Assembly (NCBI RefSeq): GCF_014805685.1
Contig: NC_060884.1
Coordinates: 13,108,356 to 13,172,355, forward strand
From: Silurus meridionalis
Taxonomy: Eukaryota > Chordata > Actinopteri > Siluriformes > Siluridae
DNA: 64,000 nucleotides
Direction: 5' to 3'
Shown: positions 1-11,752 of the stretch, piece by piece
How positions within the stretch are numbered: position 1 is the first letter of the stretch
How the letters are laid out: each line of letters starts with the position of its first letter
Translations under genes and position numbers: made by a program
The notes under the pieces: generated by a model
The model's input: the letters and a program-made list of their open reading frames with translations, nothing else
Told to the model about the DNA's origin: nothing
The model's database searches: none

Positions 1-1452
1 CATGTTTCACCAATCCAACTTTTCACCTCTCCACTGCAATCCTGTCTGTGCTAATGGGCATTAGTGGCTCCCAGTATCATCATACTTGTTTCATTTGGAG
101 TGTGAGCCAGACTGCCCTCATGTGGTTGGAGGGATGTGCAGCAGCTGTTCTTATCTACAGAGGAAATTTCTCAGTGGTGTGATGTACTATCTTTAACAGT
201 AGGCTAAATTGGAGGACCGTTTGTCTCGTTTGTGTACTGCGAGTCAGAAAATGCATTCCTGTAAACGGAGTGAATGCAGAGGACTAAAGTGCAGGGGTTA
301 TATTTTCGCTGACTGAGCATTGCATGTCTTATTTTGTTGTGTTGTATACAACTCTTCTGTATACTGTCTGCTTCTGTATGTTGTATTTAAGCCCAGACTT
401 TCACTAATAAATTTTTGATGTACAGTTACTTTAATAAATTAAAGTTAGTTACTTTAATAAAAATGCATATATCAGTTGTGCAAATATACTGAGTGTGTGT
501 CATAAATAGATTATTCATTTCTTTTCACAAATGCTCTCAAGCCCTGTATGAGTCACACTATTGTCAATTTACACTGGAAAGATCCCCACAATACTAATGC
601 ATAATGTTATATAATAGTGTTACGTTTGATTTAAATGAAATATGAATTTGATTTGAAAAGCTCTTCATTTGGGATATTGGCAATGGAGTTCATTTACATA
701 ACACAGACTTGGTGAAAGACATGGTGTTTGCGGTCTTTATTCTGGGAAGCTGGAATGTGGGTGGAAAAGCTGGAGGTTAAGCTCTTTGTCTGTATCCCTG
801 CCCCATGCTTTGAAGCTCGCTGCTGGGGGCTGTCCACTGGCTTCTGCTTTATAGTCATGGCAATGGACGCATTATCAAAGGGACATTCCACTGAGAGCAA
901 CTGCTCGCCTTGGTTTAAATAAGAGGGGGAGGGATGGGTGCCTAAAGCGATTGGACAAGAGGCCCCTGTTGCATGCACTGGGATATCTGAAAAGCTCCCA
1001 TCTATTGTGCAGACATGCTCAAAAGCCACACTGATAACACATCCACTTTATAATGTGTGATTGTAAGGGTGAGCCAGATGAAAGTGAGGAAAGCTGAAGG
1101 TCATGTTTGCTCTTTGGTTGCTGATTATGTGCATGTCGGATGAATTTCATGATAGACTGTACTGGGTCTTGAATAAGGCTTTAAAAAAAACATTTACTAG
1201 TCCTTGCTTGACTTAATCTTTGTTTGAAAACTTGCTTGGACTGATTCTAGTCAGCATTTAACAATTTGAATGGTGAAAGAGAAGTGCGTGGCGTGGGACG
1301 TCCTAGAAAATAAGGATGGGTGGATTTACATTCAAGCAAAGGGTGTGTTTAGTTTTTCTCACTTTGTTACCATTTCCTTTCCCGGCCCCTCCTCTTAAGC
1401 AGCAGTGATGTAAAGCCCCAAGGCAGGGTGAATGTCGAAAGGAAGGAAGCTT
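1..1452. other. Intergenic sequence, no gene recognised
   Basis: I see no splice-supported coding exon here. Short open frames on both strands around 694-1029 have no family resemblance and no exon signals. The stretch at about 720-1030 is less AT-rich and less repetitive than its surroundings and could be regulatory, but nothing in it identifies a function. AATAAA-like sites near 405-460 could belong to the end of an upstream gene outside the window. Confidence 0.4.
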
Positions 1453-1476
1453 CACACACACACACACACACACACA
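1453..1476. repeat. (CA)n microsatellite
   Basis: A run of about twelve CA units in non-coding DNA. Confidence 0.95.
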
Positions 1477-2234
1477 GAAGCACTTGGTGAATCAGCAGTA
1501 CTGAAGAGAAAAAAGCGGAACAGGATCTGGGAAGGTCGCTTTTGGACAGGAACACTGCAAAGTGTCGGAACATGTTGAGCTGACAATGTTCTCATGTCCT
1601 ACCTGTCATTTACTCCCTTCCACGCACATCCTGTCAAAGCAGAAAGACCAGTATGGCAGCTGCATTTTCAACATGAAGTGCTTGTGTAAAAAAAAAAAAG
1701 AAAAAAGAAGAAATGTACAGAAGCAATATACACTTTTTAATGGTTTTTGCAATTTCAAAATAATTGAAAGTGACTAGAATATAAAATATGTTCTTGTAAA
1801 GAAATGAAATCAATAGTAGATCTGTGGGGTTGGTACCATGGTCTAGATTTTGTGCGCATGGACCTTTTTACTTTAAAATAAATTAATTGAAATGTTCCAA
1901 TGTACAAACTCAAAATAGTATTTGTAACCTTAAATACAATATTTATTTAAACGTGTTATGTTTAAATTATTTATTAGATCCATAGTGTTTTTTTTTATTC
2001 TGCCAATTCTATAAAATATCATCAAAACACATTGAACTCAAGTTTATAATCCAAAATGTTTTGAAATGATTGATTAGATTTTTTTTTAATTAGTTGCTGA
2101 AAAGAAAAACTCTGCACACATTATACACATTTATACAGAAATGTTTATTAACCCTGAGGTTGGTGCTTATATTTTATTTACTTTAAATAAAATGTCTAGT
2201 GTGTATATAACCAAGATATGGTTATGAACTGAAA

Positions 2235-2235
<1 letters not shown>
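1477..2235. other. AT-rich intergenic DNA
   Basis: A mostly AT-rich stretch with poly-A and poly-T runs. No coding exon, RNA gene or recognised repeat was seen. Confidence 0.4.

Positions 2236-2270
<35 letters not shown>
2236..2270. repeat. (CA)n microsatellite
   Basis: About eighteen CA units. It directly precedes the LINE-tail-like sequence and may be part of that element's 3' region. Confidence 0.95.
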
Positions 2271-2272
<2 letters not shown>

Positions 2273-2299
2273 TGACTGATCTGTACAAACCGGACTCAA

Positions 2300-2780
2300 C
2301 ACACACTCGTACACACTTCACACATCAATGTCTTCATGACCACTCACATTACATCACTTCATTACCATACACTGTTTACATGCCGTTTTTGCACTTCTTC
2401 TCTGGATTACTGTAATTGCCCTTTTGCACAACATTTTTGTTTACATTTTTTTGCTACTGTTCACTGGTCAAGTCAAGTCAACTGTTAACTGTTACACTCC
2501 GAAGTGTGTAATATACAACAGGTATACTGGCGGTGCTATTTTGTAAGTTGTGTATTTGTCTTACACTGTCTTGTGTTGTCTTTGCACTGTTTGCACCAGG
2601 TTGCACACGATGCACTTTATGTGGCGGGGACACTTACTAGTCCTCAGCCCTGTGTTTTCTGTTTTCTGTGATTGTTGTTGTATGTGGCACCAGGGTTCAG
2701 GAGGAACGTTGTTTCATTTCACTGTGTAATGCATCAGCTATATATGGTTGAAATGACAATAAAAGCTTATAGATATACAT
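2300..2780 (+). mobile_element. LINE 3'-UTR fragment (L2/CR1-like tail)
   Basis: The segment reads like the 3' untranslated tail of a common fish LINE. It has many TTGCAC/GCACTTTA words, a stretch ending in a GAAATGACAATAAAAGC-type terminus near 2750-2770, and no reading frame. The polyadenylation-like end on the right implies plus orientation. It is 5'-truncated with no coding part retained. The assignment rests on recognising the terminus and has not been tested by alignment. Confidence 0.55.
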
Positions 2781-2939
2781 GTGTAGTTTTATTGCTGTTT
2801 TATTCATATATTGTCATGTCCATTCACAATTCAAATGCATACTAGGGTGATGATTTCATTTATTGTATGAATTTCAAAAACTATTCGACTTCACCATGAT
2901 TGTATTCAAAACAGACAACAAAAGCACAACAGAATTCTG

Positions 2940-3296
2940 AGGGTTAGAATAAAATGAATGGGGGTCGTAAAAGTCACGCCCACTACGGCTCAAGTAGCGT
3001 AGCAACCACACAACCCCGCCCCTTCTTCTGTGGGATCAATGAAAGCGCAGCCGGGAGTTGTGTGTGAGTGTGTGTGAGTGTGAGTGTGTGTATATGTGTG
3101 TGTGTGAGTGGGAGTCCACCATAAAACTTCAAGCAAAGTCATATATAGATGATAAGAAGACAATACGGTATGCGGCTGTGATTTGAAAGCGTGTGTTTAG
3201 AGACCCGGATTCAGTGTTATGGAGTGGTGCGAGGTGTACAGCACTGAACCGATCACCTCATTTAAGTGGGAAAGGTCTCTGTTCCTGGTGTGAACG
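2940..3296 (+). promoter_or_regulatory. hyal2: Probable hyal2 promoter and non-coding first exon
   Basis: This short CpG-containing island in AT-rich DNA lies about 0.5-0.9 kb upstream of the hyal2 start codon. It has a GC box (CCCCGCCCC, 3014-3022) and several CpGs around 2967-3060. A good splice donor (ACG|GTAAGA) follows exon position 3296. The matching acceptor is the pyrimidine-rich AACAG ending at 3767, which puts the 5'-UTR boundary at 3768, 35 bases before the ATG. Non-coding first exons are usual in vertebrate HYAL genes. The transcription start cannot be fixed from sequence alone. Confidence 0.4.
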
Positions 3297-3436
3297 GTAA
3301 GATGCACTACTTTAGAGGGTTTTATTTTGTTTCTTGGGTTTCAACTGTTTTCAGGGGTTTATGAGTAATTCATGAACTCCAAATAAATTACAGAATGTCT
3401 TATAAAAGTGTCATTACATAGAAAAAAGCTTATTGA

Positions 3437-3437
<1 letters not shown>

Positions 3438-3515
<78 letters not shown>

Positions 3516-3521
3516 ATTTAT

Positions 3522-3591
<70 letters not shown>

Positions 3592-3596
3592 GTCTA

Positions 3597-3634
<38 letters not shown>
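3438..3634. repeat. (ATCT)n then (GTCT)n microsatellite
   Basis: About 160 bp of near-perfect ATCT units, interrupted once by CATTTATTT near 3514, grade into GTCT units up to 3634. It lies in the presumed first intron of hyal2, about 130 bp upstream of the acceptor at 3767. The long open frames over it are artefacts of the 4-bp unit. Confidence 0.98.
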
Positions 3635-3802
3635 CGACTGAATGACTGAATGACTGAATGATTGTCTGTTTTTAATTACTTATTGTAAGGACATAACTTT
3701 TATCAGTTTAAACAAGAGAAACTTTTTTTTATTGTCAACTAAAACTCTTTATTCCTCATTTAAACAGACCTTAACATCAACAAAGCTGTTGTTGTAAAAA
3801 AG

Positions 3803-4747
3803 ATGACAGAAGGCATGGCTAACTGGATTCTGTCTAAATGGAAACTCTGGCTACTAGTTCCACTAGTGTTGGACTCTTTTACTAAAGCCCAAAACCTGAA
3901 ACCTACAAGATGGCCTCTATACCAGGGTAAGCCTTTGTTGCTAGCCTGGAATGCCCCCACTGAAGACTGTCGGCCACGCCACAACGTTAATTTTCCGCTG
4001 GACCAGTTCCAGATTGTGGCTTCACCAAATGAAGGTTTCACCAAACAAAATCTCACCATTTTCTATAAGGATCGACTTGGCCTGTACCCGTATTTTAATA
4101 CTGACAAGAATCCGGTGAATGGTGGCCTTCCTCAACTTGCCAGCCAGACTAAGCACCTTGAGAAGATGTCACAAGACCTCGAGAAATACATTCCTAACCC
4201 AGCAGCTAAAGGCCTTGCTGTGTTCGACTGGGAGGAATGGCGCCCCCTATGGATTAGAAATTGGGATTCTAAGAACATTTACAAAAACCAGTCTCAGCTC
4301 TTGGTGTCCAAAAAGAACCCGACGTCGGACCCAGCTCGGCTAACAAAGGTGGCTCAACAAGAGTTTGAGATATCAGGGCGCAATTTTATGCTTGAGTCCT
4401 TGCGGTTGGCCAAACATCAGCGTCCAAACCAGCTGTGGGGATTCTACCTGTTTCCTGACTGCTACAACCATGATTACCTCAAAAGCCTAGAGAGCTACAC
4501 AGGCCGTTGTCCTGACCCAGAGATAGCCCGGAATGACCAGCTGACTTGGCTGTGGACAGAAAGCACAGCACTTTTTCCATCTGTCTACATAGGTTCAGTG
4601 TTGCGTTCAACTGCGTTTGCTCGCCAGTTTGTTCGGAACAGGGTGAAAGAGGGCATGAGAGTAGCATCTTTGGGCTCTGACCTGGCACGCCCGGTGTTTG
4701 TGTACGTCCGTCCCACGTACATCAACGAGCTGGCCCTTCTTACTGAG
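3803..4747 (+). CDS. hyal2: hyal2 coding exon 1
   Basis: The exon encodes residues 1-315: signal peptide and most of the (beta/alpha) barrel with the catalytic Asp142/Glu144 pair. It ends at GAG|GTGAGT, a consensus donor. Reading through the donor adds 19 unrelated residues before a stop, which confirms the boundary. The preceding acceptor at 3767 leaves 35 bases of 5' UTR in this exon. Confidence 0.93.
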
Positions 4748-5883
4748 GTGAGTCTTGATGGATGTTATAATTTAGGTTCTCTAGAGATGCCACCTACTAT
4801 TGGATGAAAATAAACGTCTAACCGTCTGTTTAGAACTGATAACACCCCTTACCATCCATAAGTCATAGTGTAATATGTGTACATTTCCATCAAGCGTCGC
4901 TTGTACCCTAACCCTAACCTTTCCCTCTTATCTCTACCAGCAGACTTTTCCTGCTTTAGCAAATATGCATAGATTTCTGTACTCAAGTCTGCATGCAGGA
5001 AGGGAGGTGGTCACATATTCCATGACCACCACCCACTGCCATTCCTCTGGTTGTTTCCTTATTAAATTAAGAGTGGACATGCACAATTTTAGCTTTTTGC
5101 AGAAAAATAGCATAATAAAAAAAATGTCAGAACTACCAAAAAAAGGCCTTTGATTGGCACTTGTCCTGTTTGACCTAATCAGTGATTTGATCTTTGTTTC
5201 TCTTCACAGGTTGACCTGATCTCCACCATTGGAGAAAGTGTGGCACTGGGTGCTGCTGGCATTATACTTTGGGGAGATGCCAATTATTCAAGCAGCAGTG
5301 TAAGCATTTGCATTTTAAATTGAACAATCTCACTACAAATCACAAATACTGTTTTTGAAGTATTTGTCTAACATAAAATACATGCCAATGTTTTTCCATG
5401 TTATTGTCGGTAGATATTATTTTGCCCTAATACTCTTTTTTTTTATTTGTTGTTGCATTTATTGTTTCCTTTATCTGTGCATTCTATTTTTAGGTGATCT
5501 GTAGGAAGCTGGCTGAGTATGTCCAGGGGCCACTGGGCCATTACCTCCTCAATGTTTCCAGTGCAGCTGAACAGTGTAGTCAGTCAGTGTGTGGCTCCCG
5601 TGGCCGCTGTATGCGCAGACAACCAGACTCAGATACATACCTGCACCTGGACCCTCAGAGTCACAGGATTGTGATGCAGGGGAAACGCCTGGCAGTCGAA
5701 GGACACATGGGATCTGAGGAATTAAAACGCATCAGGGAAGATTTTATCTGCCAGTGTTTTAGCGGCTATCAAGGGTCTTACTGTGAGCTGCCCGATCCCC
5801 GGTATAACAGAGGGCAGGGGCACAAACTGCATGTATCGTGGAGCTCCTGTCTTCTCTTTTTGCTGCTCACATTATTGAACTGA
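3803..5883 (+). CDS. hyal2: Hyaluronidase-2 (GPI-anchored type), three coding exons
   Basis: This is a glycoside hydrolase family 56 hyaluronidase, which by family knowledge cleaves high-molecular-mass hyaluronan at the cell surface. Coding exons 3803-4747, 5210-5299 and 5494-5883 join with GT-AG introns, all phase 0, to give 474 aa, close to the usual HYAL2 length. Residues 1-29 look like a signal peptide, with Met5 as an alternative start. The catalytic motif DWEEW places Asp142 and Glu144. WGFY (Tyr215), FPDC (Asp219, Cys220), PSVY (Ser260, Tyr262) and the exon 2 Trp336 line the substrate cleft as in active enzymes. An EGF-like module has cysteines at 373, 378, 384, 431, 433 and 442. The last ~11 residues are hydrophobic, which suggests a GPI-attachment signal and favours HYAL2 over HYAL1/3. 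N-glycosylation sequons lie at Asn83, 162, 340 and 365. Teleosts may have hyal2 duplicates, and I cannot tell which one this is. The head-to-tail neighbour is hyal1. Confidence 0.93.
5210..5299 (+). CDS. hyal2: hyal2 coding exon 2 (90 bp)
   Basis: The exon encodes residues 316-345, including the [16 protein letters not shown] block whose Trp lines the substrate cleft. The acceptor is TTCTCTTCACAG and the donor AGT|GTAAGC. The length is identical to the middle exon of hyal1 downstream, and both flanking introns are phase 0. Confidence 0.93.
5494..5883 (+). CDS. hyal2: hyal2 coding exon 3 (EGF-like and GPI tail)
   Basis: The exon encodes residues 346-474 and the TGA stop. It follows a TTTTTAG acceptor at 5493 and starts with codon GTG (Val), which is not a start codon here. 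It carries the C-terminal EGF-like cysteines and the terminal hydrophobic tail. Confidence 0.93.
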   Translation: MICRKLAEYVQGPLGHYLLNVSSAAEQCSQSVCGSRGRCMRRQPDSDTYLHLDPQSHRIVMQGKRLAVEGHMGSEELKRIREDFICQCFSGYQGSYCELPDPRYNRGQGHKLHVSWSSCLLFLLLTLLN

Positions 5884-7260
5884 GTATTCAGAATACTGGA
5901 CATTTATACAGCCTGCTGTGGACAGTTTTTCATTCTCTGTGACACAAAGGAAGCATTTGCTTCTGTCAATTTTTTTGTAAAATTCAATCTTATTGTACAG
6001 TTTCTAATGTTCTTTTTCTTTTTGCTACACAGATTTTATTATAATTTAATTTTTATAGAAATATTTGAGGGTGTTCAACGAAATATCTAGAAAAACTGAT
6101 TGAAAAACTGATTTTTTTTTAAATGTCCGTCTTTAGCCTAATGGCATTTTGTATAATTGGAAAGTTAAATGTAAAAGATATGTGGGTGTCCCCAATGAGT
6201 CAACAATGCTGATAAGAAATGATATAAGCACAGAAAAACTAGTCCAAATAGGCACTTATGTTTATTATTTTAGATCATGGATTCACAAACAACATAAAAA
6301 ATCATCGAATCATCATCATACATATAAATGATACACTGTCTCTAATTTAAATTGATGTTAATTATATTAATTATTGATTTTTTTATTGTGGTGATTTAAG
6401 TGCTGTGGTGTGATCACTTAAACAATACCAGGACTTTTTATTTTTGCAGTCATATAGACCTGATTCACACATATTTTCTAGGTTTACACTCACTACACTC
6501 TTGCTATTTAATAAATAGTTGTGTCTCTGAAATGTATAATTGTTTGTCTGTTAAATGTGTAGGTATGGCAAAAAATAGAAAGGAAAAAAGGGAGCACTTG
6601 TGGTTAAATATTGTGTTATGTGTTAGTGTACATATTATACCATTTTATAGATAAAACATAATCTATACACCAGATAGACTCCAAATAAATGGTCACCACT
6701 GGTCCACCACCAGTCTATGTGGAATTAAGGTCCCTCTTTTAACGTGGCATTACAGTGCAATGAAGTGAATCATAAAAGAAGCATATACTACATCTGTCAC
6801 ACTTGTGTTTGCAATGGGGCCACTGCCTGCATTTTGCCAGCCCACAATTACAGGCTTTCAGATGCCAAGCAGTTCTATTTGTGTCCTCTAGTTCATTGGG
6901 GTTTTCCAATCTATATAATTCAGTGAACTGTTGCAGAAAAACACAAATGCGTTAACAATGTTTTTTTTTAGCAAAATTAAAATAGAATTGATGTTTCTTT
7001 TATTTTGAGGGGCTGTCATAAATATGAAAAAATGAATATTTATTAAAAAGCACAAAAACGGCAGAGACAGCCATACAATGCTTACAGTGTTTGTACAATG
7101 CAATTTATTGCACAATGTATTGTACCTGGCTGCTTTTATATATAATGAATATTTTTTTTTGTTTTTTTTAAATTTGACCATATAGTCAGATTTTAGGAAA
7201 TAATTCCACTTACATGTAGGCAAAGAAAAACAGTTTTGTCCAGTTTGTCCAAAAGAGTCG
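5884..7260 (+). other. hyal2 3' UTR and hyal2-hyal1 spacer
   Basis: AT-rich DNA without coding exons. AATAAA sites near 6509 and 6684 are candidate polyadenylation signals for hyal2. About 1.4-1.6 kb separates the hyal2 stop from the probable hyal1 first exon. No mobile element was recognised. Confidence 0.45.
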
Positions 7261-7299
7261 ACTCTTTGTGCGAGCTGAGTCAAATGATCCGACTCTTCC

Positions 7300-7496
7300 C
7301 ATTACGATTCAACGTTTGAAAAAGAAACAGACTCCGCCCACGCGTCTCCCTTTGTACAGGCCACTGTCAGGCCCCGCCCACTGGAAAGATTTCTTCCTCT
7401 TTTCGCTTTTTAAAAGCAATTCCGTGTCACGATTTGTTTACTTCTCGTGTTTCGTTTTTGTGATTGAAACACAAACAGAGCGACACGGTACAGTAG
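7300..7496 (+). promoter_or_regulatory. hyal1: Probable hyal1 promoter and non-coding first exon
   Basis: Two CCGCCCAC boxes (near 7334 and 7374) and several CpGs sit in otherwise AT-rich DNA, and a strong splice donor (TAG|GTAAGA) follows at 7497. The first downstream acceptor with a fitting product is at 12345, two bases before the hyal1 ATG, so this would be a non-coding exon with a 4.85-kb first intron. The layout parallels the hyal2 upstream exon. Without transcript data this remains inference. Confidence 0.4.
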
Positions 7497-7991
7497 GTAA
7501 GACGAGAGAACTATATATATATATTTATATGTACGATATGTATATGTAGGATATTGTAAAGGCAACTTTTTAACCAGTGTTACCAAGCGAGTACAATCAA
7601 TATCTCATACAAACAAATTATATTTCTCCCGTCCCGGTGTTTTACACAAATCGAAGATTAATAAATCAATTTCTGAATTTTTGTTAGTTCTTTAAAGCTT
7701 GAAATGATCATTTTTTGTAAGCAGATATATTTTATATTTCTCGAAAGAAGCTACATTTTCAGCTAAAAGAATACAACAGCTTCACTTGCAAGTAAATATG
7801 TTTAGAAATAAGTTTAATAATTTTGTATTTGTTGTATAAAACCATATAAAATTGTATAGAATCGTAATTAGAGTCATTACATAACTTTTTTTTTTTTTGC
7901 AGTGTTTGCAGTACCTTCCCTCTACTTCCTGTGTTTTAGTTTGTTCTTGTTTAATTTGGAGTTTCAGGAACTTAAATACAAAAGAACTACA
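7497..7991. other. hyal1: Presumed hyal1 first intron, AT-rich start
   Basis: AT-rich DNA with a short AT tract near 7512-7535 and a poly-T run near 7888. Nothing coding was recognised. Confidence 0.4.
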
Positions 7992-8960
7992 TCCCTGTGT
8001 AAAATGTAAAATAAAAACACAATGCAATGATTTGCAAAGCTCACAAACCCACAATACAACATAGAAAACATAACAAATGTTTAAACTGAGAATGAATCAT
8101 TTTAAGGGAAAGTAGTTTTTAATTTGATGGGCGCAACACGTCTAATAAAAGTTGGGACAGGGCCATGTTTACCACTCTGTAGCATCCACTCTTCTTTTAA
8201 CAACAGTCTGTATGCATCTGGAAACTGAAAAGACTAGTTGCTGGAGTTTTGAGAGATGAATGTTGTCCCATTTGTGCTCAATACAGGGTTCCAGCTGCTC
8301 AACACTCCTAGGTCTTCTTTGTCAGATTCTTTATTTCATGATGTGCCATGTGTTATCTAGAGAAAGGTTTGGAGTGCAGGCAGGCCAGTTCAGCAGCAGG
8401 ACTCTTTTACAATGAAACCATGCTGTTGTAATAAATGCTATCATTTGGCATTGTCTTGCTGAAATATGCAAGGCTTTTCCTGAAAAAGACGTAATCTGAA
8501 TGCAAGCATTTGCTGCACTACAAACTATTTATATCTTTCAGCAATGCTGCCTTTCCAGATGTGAAAGCTGCACATTCATTAGCGAGCTAATCCAAGCAAG
8601 CTAATTACTATCAGGGTTGCAGGCTTTTGAACCGAGCACTCATAACAACCCAGATGGTCCCTCTCATCTTTAGTCTGGAGGATGCAGGCCCATGTTTTCC
8701 AAAAATAATTTTAAATTGATTGTGGTGTTTCTGAGCTCATGCAGTAAATTTTATTTCATAATCATTGCACATAGAGCTTTCTCCAGATTTTTAGAATCTT
8801 TTGATGATATTATGTACAATATTATGTTGTATATTAAATAAGTCTTAGCAGTTTTTTCTTGAGGAACATTATTCTGAAATTTTGCCACAAATTCTAGACA
8901 GAAGAGTTTTTCACAGATTTGTGAATCGCTGCCGGTTGAAATCGTGCCAATTGATGTAAT
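7992..8960. mobile_element. Degenerate DNA-transposon copy
   Basis: The left part carries the words CAATGATTTGCAAA and GTTGGGACAGGG, which I recognise from abundant non-autonomous fish DNA transposons with AAAGTTGGGACA-type ends. The rest resembles a decayed antisense transposase region. No open frame survives and the right end is unclear, so the superfamily is left open. Confidence 0.45.
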
Positions 8961-10331
8961 ACGTTGCAAAACCTCCAGCTATTTTACTAGATTTCCTTCA
9001 GCCTTTGACATGTAAGTCAATTGCCAAAGTTTGTCATATTTTAAAGATGTACAAATTAGGGATGGGCAATATGCACTTAATTACTTAATACAATAATACT
9101 TTATGCTTACACTTAATACTACAGTTTTCCGTAATTTTCTATGTGCTAATAATAGGGCCACATAAATCATATCAGTATGCAGCTTGAAGAGCCATTTAAA
9201 AACATAGTTAAAAAAAATTAAAAGTGAATTGTGACCATCGTTAATTAATATCAGTATACAAAAAAAGCTATACCAATTAAGTATGAAAGAAAATATAATA
9301 TATATATATTTACCAGTGCTTCAAGGATTCAAAATCTAACCCGAGGGAAAAACATAGAAATGTTGTACAAATACTTTTCTTTTATAAAACTTTATAGAAC
9401 TTGAATATGCTTCAATACATCAACATGGTATAAATGCACAATTGTTCTTATCCTTTATTAATCGATTAATCTGAAAAAAATCTATTGGATGTTTATTCTA
9501 TTTTTATGTTATTATAGCTGTATAAAACCCTTATTCAGGGTATTTATGGATAAAAGTGTACTTGGAAAAATGAAAATGCCACATAGTGCTTTTAACTTTA
9601 ATTTAGACATTTAAACGCTTATAGTGGCTGCTTGTTGATGAGTGCATGCGTAATTTATCCTTTAAACAAATTCACTCATGCTAAATTGTTTCTTTCTGTA
9701 AAAATAAAATATATTACAACATTATTTTGCCAATTTTTGTTAAAAGAAAAATACACATATTGTTCATTTGTGAAGATATAAACATCTAGAATATATAATT
9801 AATTTAATTTTGTATAATATTTAAATGATATATATGCATGAATTAAATATACAAACATCCAAAACAAGCATTTGAGTGTATAGTAAAGCCGCAATAAATC
9901 ACATTTAAAAACAGATAAGTTAATTAATGTAGCAGACAAATGCTATAAGAAGAGTATGGAACATAGAAACGCAGCAAACTAACCGGCTAAACATTCGCTT
10001 AAAACCACAACAGTGACTAAAAATGCGATCGTTTACTGCTGCTGTTATTTGCTGCTTTTAGATTTAGTGTTTGTTTGCACCGTTTTTAATCGCATCCATC
10101 ACAATGTCACTAGCGAGCCGATTGCGCAACCCGATACTTGCGAGTCACGACAGAACAGATCATTAAACCACACCAGTTTCGCCTGATGAGGATTATACAG
10201 TTTTTGCTTATCGTGCTGATGTTTCGCCTTCATCTGGGACACCAGCGTGTTTTCTTTTCATGTGCTTGTGCATCCTGTGGTACTTCCATCAAACACAAGC
10301 TCTGCTTTGCCCTTATTATAAAATGCCTCCA

Positions 10332-10391
10332 TGCCTTGCGTTTAATATACAATGTTCTAATTGCCTTGCGTTTAATATTAAATGCTGTCAT
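10332..10391. repeat. Two 30-bp tandem units
   Basis: The word TGCCTTGCGTTTAATAT recurs at 10332 and 10362, giving two diverged 30-bp units and the beginning of a third. Confidence 0.7.
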
Positions 10392-10505
10392 GCCTTAGAT
10401 GACTTGGGATGCACACTTTTTCCTGCTGCCAGTTGACCTGTACTTTTGCCATTTAGCAAGCGGCTGTGTTATCTTGCCATCACGCTAACCCGTAACCTGA
10501 ACAGC

Positions 10506-10575
10506 CCAACTAATCGATAAGGACATTCGTTGACAACGAATTTCGTTATCGATTTTATTGATTAGTTGTTGCCTC
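10506..10575. repeat. Palindromic segment
   Basis: The outer arms CAACTAATCGATAA and TTATTGATTAGTTGTTG are inverted copies. They enclose a nested palindrome (10525-10541) with perfect 8-bp arms ATTCGTTG/CAACGAAT around one base. It looks like the fused ends of a small DNA transposon. Confidence 0.6.
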
Positions 10576-11066
10576 CCCAATCCCGTAGTTACTTTACTGG
10601 TATATCATGGACAGTATGATATGGCACAACCCTAATACAGATTCTTCTGAGGAGGCTTCAAAAGCAAGGATACACAGGTGCTTCCTATGTGGAAATCTTT
10701 TTTTCCCTACATTTTTTTAGCGTGTCCTGTAAGCCAAGGGTATAAATACTCCCCCTTTTTTTAATTTTTAACCTAAAGTCATTGTGAAAACGTTCACAGT
10801 GGTACTTGATGCACGTTTTGGATCGAGGAAATGTATAAGAAAAAAAAAAAAAAAAAAATAATAATAATGATATACTTATGTGGCAGGTTGCTACTAAATA
10901 TATTGTTTTCTGGCTTTTACTTCAGGGACATTCACCTCTAAAGGTTTGGGTGATAGCATTAGAGCAACACTATTTCAGCACAAGCAAAGGCATGCTGATA
11001 TAATGTAGCAGCTGTCATCCTGTTTATTCAACAGTTTCCCACATAGATCAGACATAATGTTACATA

Positions 11067-11280
11067 TACAGTATCTCACAAAAGTGAGTATACCCCCTCA
11101 TATTTCAGCAACCATTTAGTCTCAAGAAGCAATACTGTAGAAATGAATACATTTTAAAGTAGCCAATGTGCAGCTGGTATAGCAGTACAGATTTACTGTC
11201 CTCTGAAAATAACTCAACATACAGCCATTATTTGTTTAAAGAGCTTCCAACAAAAGTGAGTACACCCTGAGCGATAACAG
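11067..11280 (+). mobile_element. 5' terminal fragment of a Tc1-like element
   Basis: It begins TACAGTATCTCACAAAAGTG and continues through a second AAAAGTGAGTACACCC word near 11254, the two direct repeats typical of this family's long terminal repeat. The same sequence stretch recurs at 14859-15340, within the copy in hyal1 intron 2. No transposase part follows. Confidence 0.7.
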
Positions 11281-11365
11281 CTTTACATTGTGTAACCATG
11301 CAAAGCCACGTGTCCTATTCATCATGTTCATGTTTTTGCCTGCTTGACAGGACCATAGTCAAGAA

Positions 11366-11752
11366 TTAAGATACCTGACATTCCAGCCATATGTAGTTCT
11401 CCCAAAACTGCTACCACAAAAACTTGTTGTAGCAAGCGAGAGTCATAGGATATCTTTTGTTGCGGTAGGATAAAATTTTTCCAAACCTGTTCCAGCATGA
11501 CAATGCCTCTGTACAAAAAGCATGGTTTACATGGGTTGGAGTGGAAGATCTTGAGAGGCCTGCTGCTGAGCTCTGACCTCAACCCAATTGAACATCTTTG
11601 GGATGAATTGAATCACTGAATCGGATGAATTGAATTACTGAATCAGTGGAGGTTATTATAACAGCAAATGGGGACTTAATGTGGAGCAGGATGTTTAAAA
11701 TGTGTATATGACTGCTATGGACACGTGTCCACAAACTTTTGTCCGTGAAGGG
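11366..11752 (+). mobile_element. Tc1/mariner miniature (SDLNPIEHLWDEL remnant)
   Basis: A short non-autonomous element still encodes a piece of a DD34E transposase (TCTGACCTCAACCCAATTGA, read as SDLNPIE) and ends with a GTCCACAAACTTTTG-type terminus. Related copies lie at 23824-23895, 40187-40540 and 41278-41770. Confidence 0.65.

Larger units (their letters stand above)
9056..10635. mobile_element. Possible hAT-like non-autonomous element
   Basis: The left edge TTAGGGATGGGCAATAT (9056) and the right edge, which in reverse complement reads TTAGGGTTGTGCCATAT (ending 10635), form an imperfect 17-bp terminal inverted repeat. No convincing 8-bp target duplication flanks it. The interior is AT-rich and non-coding. 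It lies in the presumed first intron of hyal1. Confidence 0.35.

Noticed and set aside
694..1029. A 111-residue minus-strand open frame
   Set aside because: It has no recognisable domain, no splice signals and an overlapping plus-strand frame of similar quality; treated as chance.
3408..3645. Long open frames with a repeated Leu-Ser-Ile-Tyr unit
   Set aside because: They are produced by the tetranucleotide repeat, which is open in several frames; there is no gene context.
10525..10541. Palindrome as a transcription-factor operator
   Set aside because: It is embedded in a larger inverted repeat that looks like fused transposon ends, so a regulatory reading is unsupported.
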